Program-made: the position numbers and the translations under genes
Notes under the pieces: generated by a model
The model's input: the letters and a program-made list of their open reading frames with translations, nothing else
Told to the model about the DNA's origin: nothing
The model's database searches: none
From: Cyclobacteriaceae bacterium
GTDB taxonomy: Bacteria; Bacteroidota; Bacteroidia; Cytophagales; Cyclobacteriaceae
NCBI GenBank assembly: GCA_013140395.1
Contig: JABFSY010000237.1
Location: 1 to 10,295 of the forward strand
DNA length: 10,295 bases
Reading direction: 5' to 3'
Shown: piece after piece, positions 8,894-10,295 of the stretch
How the letters are laid out: each line of letters opens with the position of its first letter
Numbering within the stretch: the first letter of the stretch is position 1

Positions 8894-10090
8894 TTGAAAA
8901 TCTATCGAAACCTGTGTGAGGCAGTGGTGAATGGGCTGAGTGTCATTTTCACCGAGAAAAAATATGCCGACAAGGTAATTGAAAAGATACTCAAGAGTAA
9001 CCCGAAGTGGGGCGCTCGCGATAGGCGGTTCATCGCTGAAACCATCTACGACATAGTACGATGGCACAGACTATTCATCGAACTTACGGGGGCAGCAGAA
9101 GATGATTATTGGAAATTACTGGCTGTCTGGTGCCTCTGGAATAAGGTGGACTTCCCTGATTGGGCGGAGTTAAAAGGGGTGAACAGAAAGAAAATACTTG
9201 AGAATTATGAACAGCTGAAAACGAACCGGAAGATCAGGGAGTCTATTCCTGATTGGCTGGATGAGTTGGGGGTTAAAGAACTTGGCACGAAATGGGAAAA
9301 AGAGTTAGAAGCATTGAATGAAGAGGCTAAAGTAGTTCTGCGAGTTAACACAATCAAGATTTCGCGACTTGAACTCCAAAAGCAACTGCTAGAACTGGAG
9401 AGTATTTCCACAGAAGCTCCTGGCGATTTTCCCGATGCTTTATTATTGGAAGAGCGTCAGAATATTTTTACCCGACAGCAATTCAAAGACGGATTATTTG
9501 AAGTGCAAGATGGCGGATCGCAATTGATTGCTCCGTTTCTGCAAGTGAAGCCGGGCATGCGTGTGATTGATGTGTGCGCAGGGGCGGGAGGGAAGACACT
9601 TCATTTAGCCGCCTTAATGCAAAACAAAGGACGCATCATCGCTTTGGATACCGAGGAGTGGAAATTAGACGAATTGAAGAAGAGAGGGAGACGTGCAGGA
9701 GTTGCCAATGTGGAGATACGGTTGATTGAATCGTCAAAGACGATTAAACGGTTGGAGAACTCAGCTGATCGATTATTACTGGATGTTCCTTGCTCTGGGT
9801 TAGGCGTTTTGAAAAGAAACCCAGATGCGAAATGGAAAATATCACTTGACTTTATAGAACAAGTAAAAGAATTGCAACAGCGAATTCTTGCCGACTATAG
9901 TTCGATGGTGAAAACAGGTGGTGAGATGGTTTATTCTACCTGCAGTTTGTTTCCATCTGAGAATGAAAAACAAGTGGAAACATTTTTAAAAAATCACCCC
10001 CAGCACTTTGAATTGCTGGAGCAAAAGACGGTATTGCCTTCCGCTGGGTTTGATGGCTTCTTTATGGCACGCCTAAAAAAATTAAAATAG
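8894..10090 (+). CDS. RsmB-type rRNA (cytosine-5) methyltransferase
   Basis: This is an S-adenosylmethionine-dependent m5C methyltransferase of the NOL1/NOP2/Sun (RsmB/RsmF) family, likely modifying 16S rRNA in the cytoplasm. Residues 1-about 130 form a short NusB-like region (WGARDRRFIAETIYDIVRW). The link region LRVNTIKISRLELQKQL and VQDGGSQLIAPFL lead into the catalytic domain. SAM motif I is DVCAGAGGK (226-234). Motif IV DVPCSG (297-302) carries Cys300. Motif VI YSTCS carries Cys350. Both family cysteines, one for covalent attack and one for product release, are present. At 398 residues it is slightly shorter than E. coli RsmB (429). The start is TTG: MKIYRNLCEAV is the family's usual opening in this phylum, and no ATG or GTG lies nearby in a better position. 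The exact target base (C967 or another) cannot be told from sequence, so no gene symbol is given. The next gene starts 13 bases after its stop. Confidence 0.93.
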   Translation: MKIYRNLCEAVVNGLSVIFTEKKYADKVIEKILKSNPKWGARDRRFIAETIYDIVRWHRLFIELTGAAEDDYWKLLAVWCLWNKVDFPDWAELKGVNRKKILENYEQLKTNRKIRESIPDWLDELGVKELGTKWEKELEALNEEAKVVLRVNTIKISRLELQKQLLELESISTEAPGDFPDALLLEERQNIFTRQQFKDGLFEVQDGGSQLIAPFLQVKPGMRVIDVCAGAGGKTLHLAALMQNKGRIIALDTEEWKLDELKKRGRRAGVANVEIRLIESSKTIKRLENSADRLLLDVPCSGLGVLKRNPDAKWKISLDFIEQVKELQQRILADYSSMVKTGGEMVYSTCSLFPSENEKQVETFLKNHPQHFELLEQKTVLPSAGFDGFFMARLKKLK

Positions 10091-10103
10091 CAGAGCATTG
10101 TTG

Positions 10104-10295
10104 ATGAAAACGATTTTAATAAAGGTTTATTCCTTTTGGGTTTTATTTGTTTTTTCTTTTTTCATTTTGTTGTTTTTGCCGGGTATTGTTTTGCCAGCTT
10201 TTTTCGGACCAAGGGCCGTTGCTGTGACTTATTTTTTCATGAAGCTTTGGTCGTGGGTTTTTAGTAAGCTCACTTTCATTCGGTACGAGATGATT
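10104..10295 (+). CDS. Probable 1-acyl-glycerol-3-phosphate acyltransferase (PlsC-like), N-terminal fragment
   Basis: An open frame of 64 codons from ATG runs off the window: MKTILIKVYSFWVLF..., then a strongly hydrophobic stretch (about residues 9-33) ending LPGIVLPAFFGP, then TYFFMKLWSWVFSKLTFIRYEMI. A hydrophobic N-terminal anchor followed by an aromatic helix and an 'FIRYE'-like strand is how PlsC-family phospholipid acyltransferases begin in Bacteroidota. The diagnostic HxxxxD motif would lie beyond the window, so the call rests on pattern resemblance only; another membrane protein is possible. An in-frame TTG directly precedes the ATG. The 13-base gap to the methyltransferase gene suggests one transcript. 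If the call is right, it acts at the inner membrane in phosphatidic acid synthesis. Confidence 0.6.
   Translation, partial: MKTILIKVYSFWVLFVFSFFILLFLPGIVLPAFFGPRAVAVTYFFMKLWSWVFSKLTFIRYEMI

Overview
The window looks like chromosomal housekeeping DNA of a Bacteroidota bacterium, plausibly a Cytophagales relative. The clues are the DnaA N-terminus with its VPSQFFYEWLEEHYV stretch, the split methylmalonyl-CoA mutase, a large exported TPR-CHAT protein, and an RsmB-type methyltransferase starting MKIYRNL. No clear Shine-Dalgarno sites precede the starts, and A/T-rich TAnnTTT motifs sit 24-27 bases before two of the genes, as is usual in this phylum. The exact lineage is inference.

Layout. Bases 1-107 are a perfect fold-back: two 51-base arms around a 5-base loop. 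The right arm continues a real dnaA gene on the minus strand; the left arm is an inverted copy of it that creates a false stop. This is most likely a contig-end artefact. After the dnaA fragment comes a divergent intergenic region of about 170 bases holding a strong palindrome. Then, on the plus strand: mutA and mutB (overlapping ATGA, small and large subunits of adenosylcobalamin-dependent methylmalonyl-CoA mutase); a 1406-residue signal-peptide-bearing TPR protein with a C-terminal CHAT protease domain and an intact His/Cys pair; an RsmB-type rRNA cytosine-5 methyltransferase; and the first 64 codons of a likely PlsC-type acyltransferase cut by the window end.

How the genes work together. 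mutA and mutB make one heterodimeric enzyme interconverting succinyl-CoA and methylmalonyl-CoA. The methyltransferase and acyltransferase genes are 13 bases apart and probably co-transcribed. The TPR-CHAT gene stands alone between these pairs, with its own possible promoter and no recognisable partner. It is the least understood and most interesting real gene here. I see no RNA genes, mobile elements, CRISPR array or phage genes.
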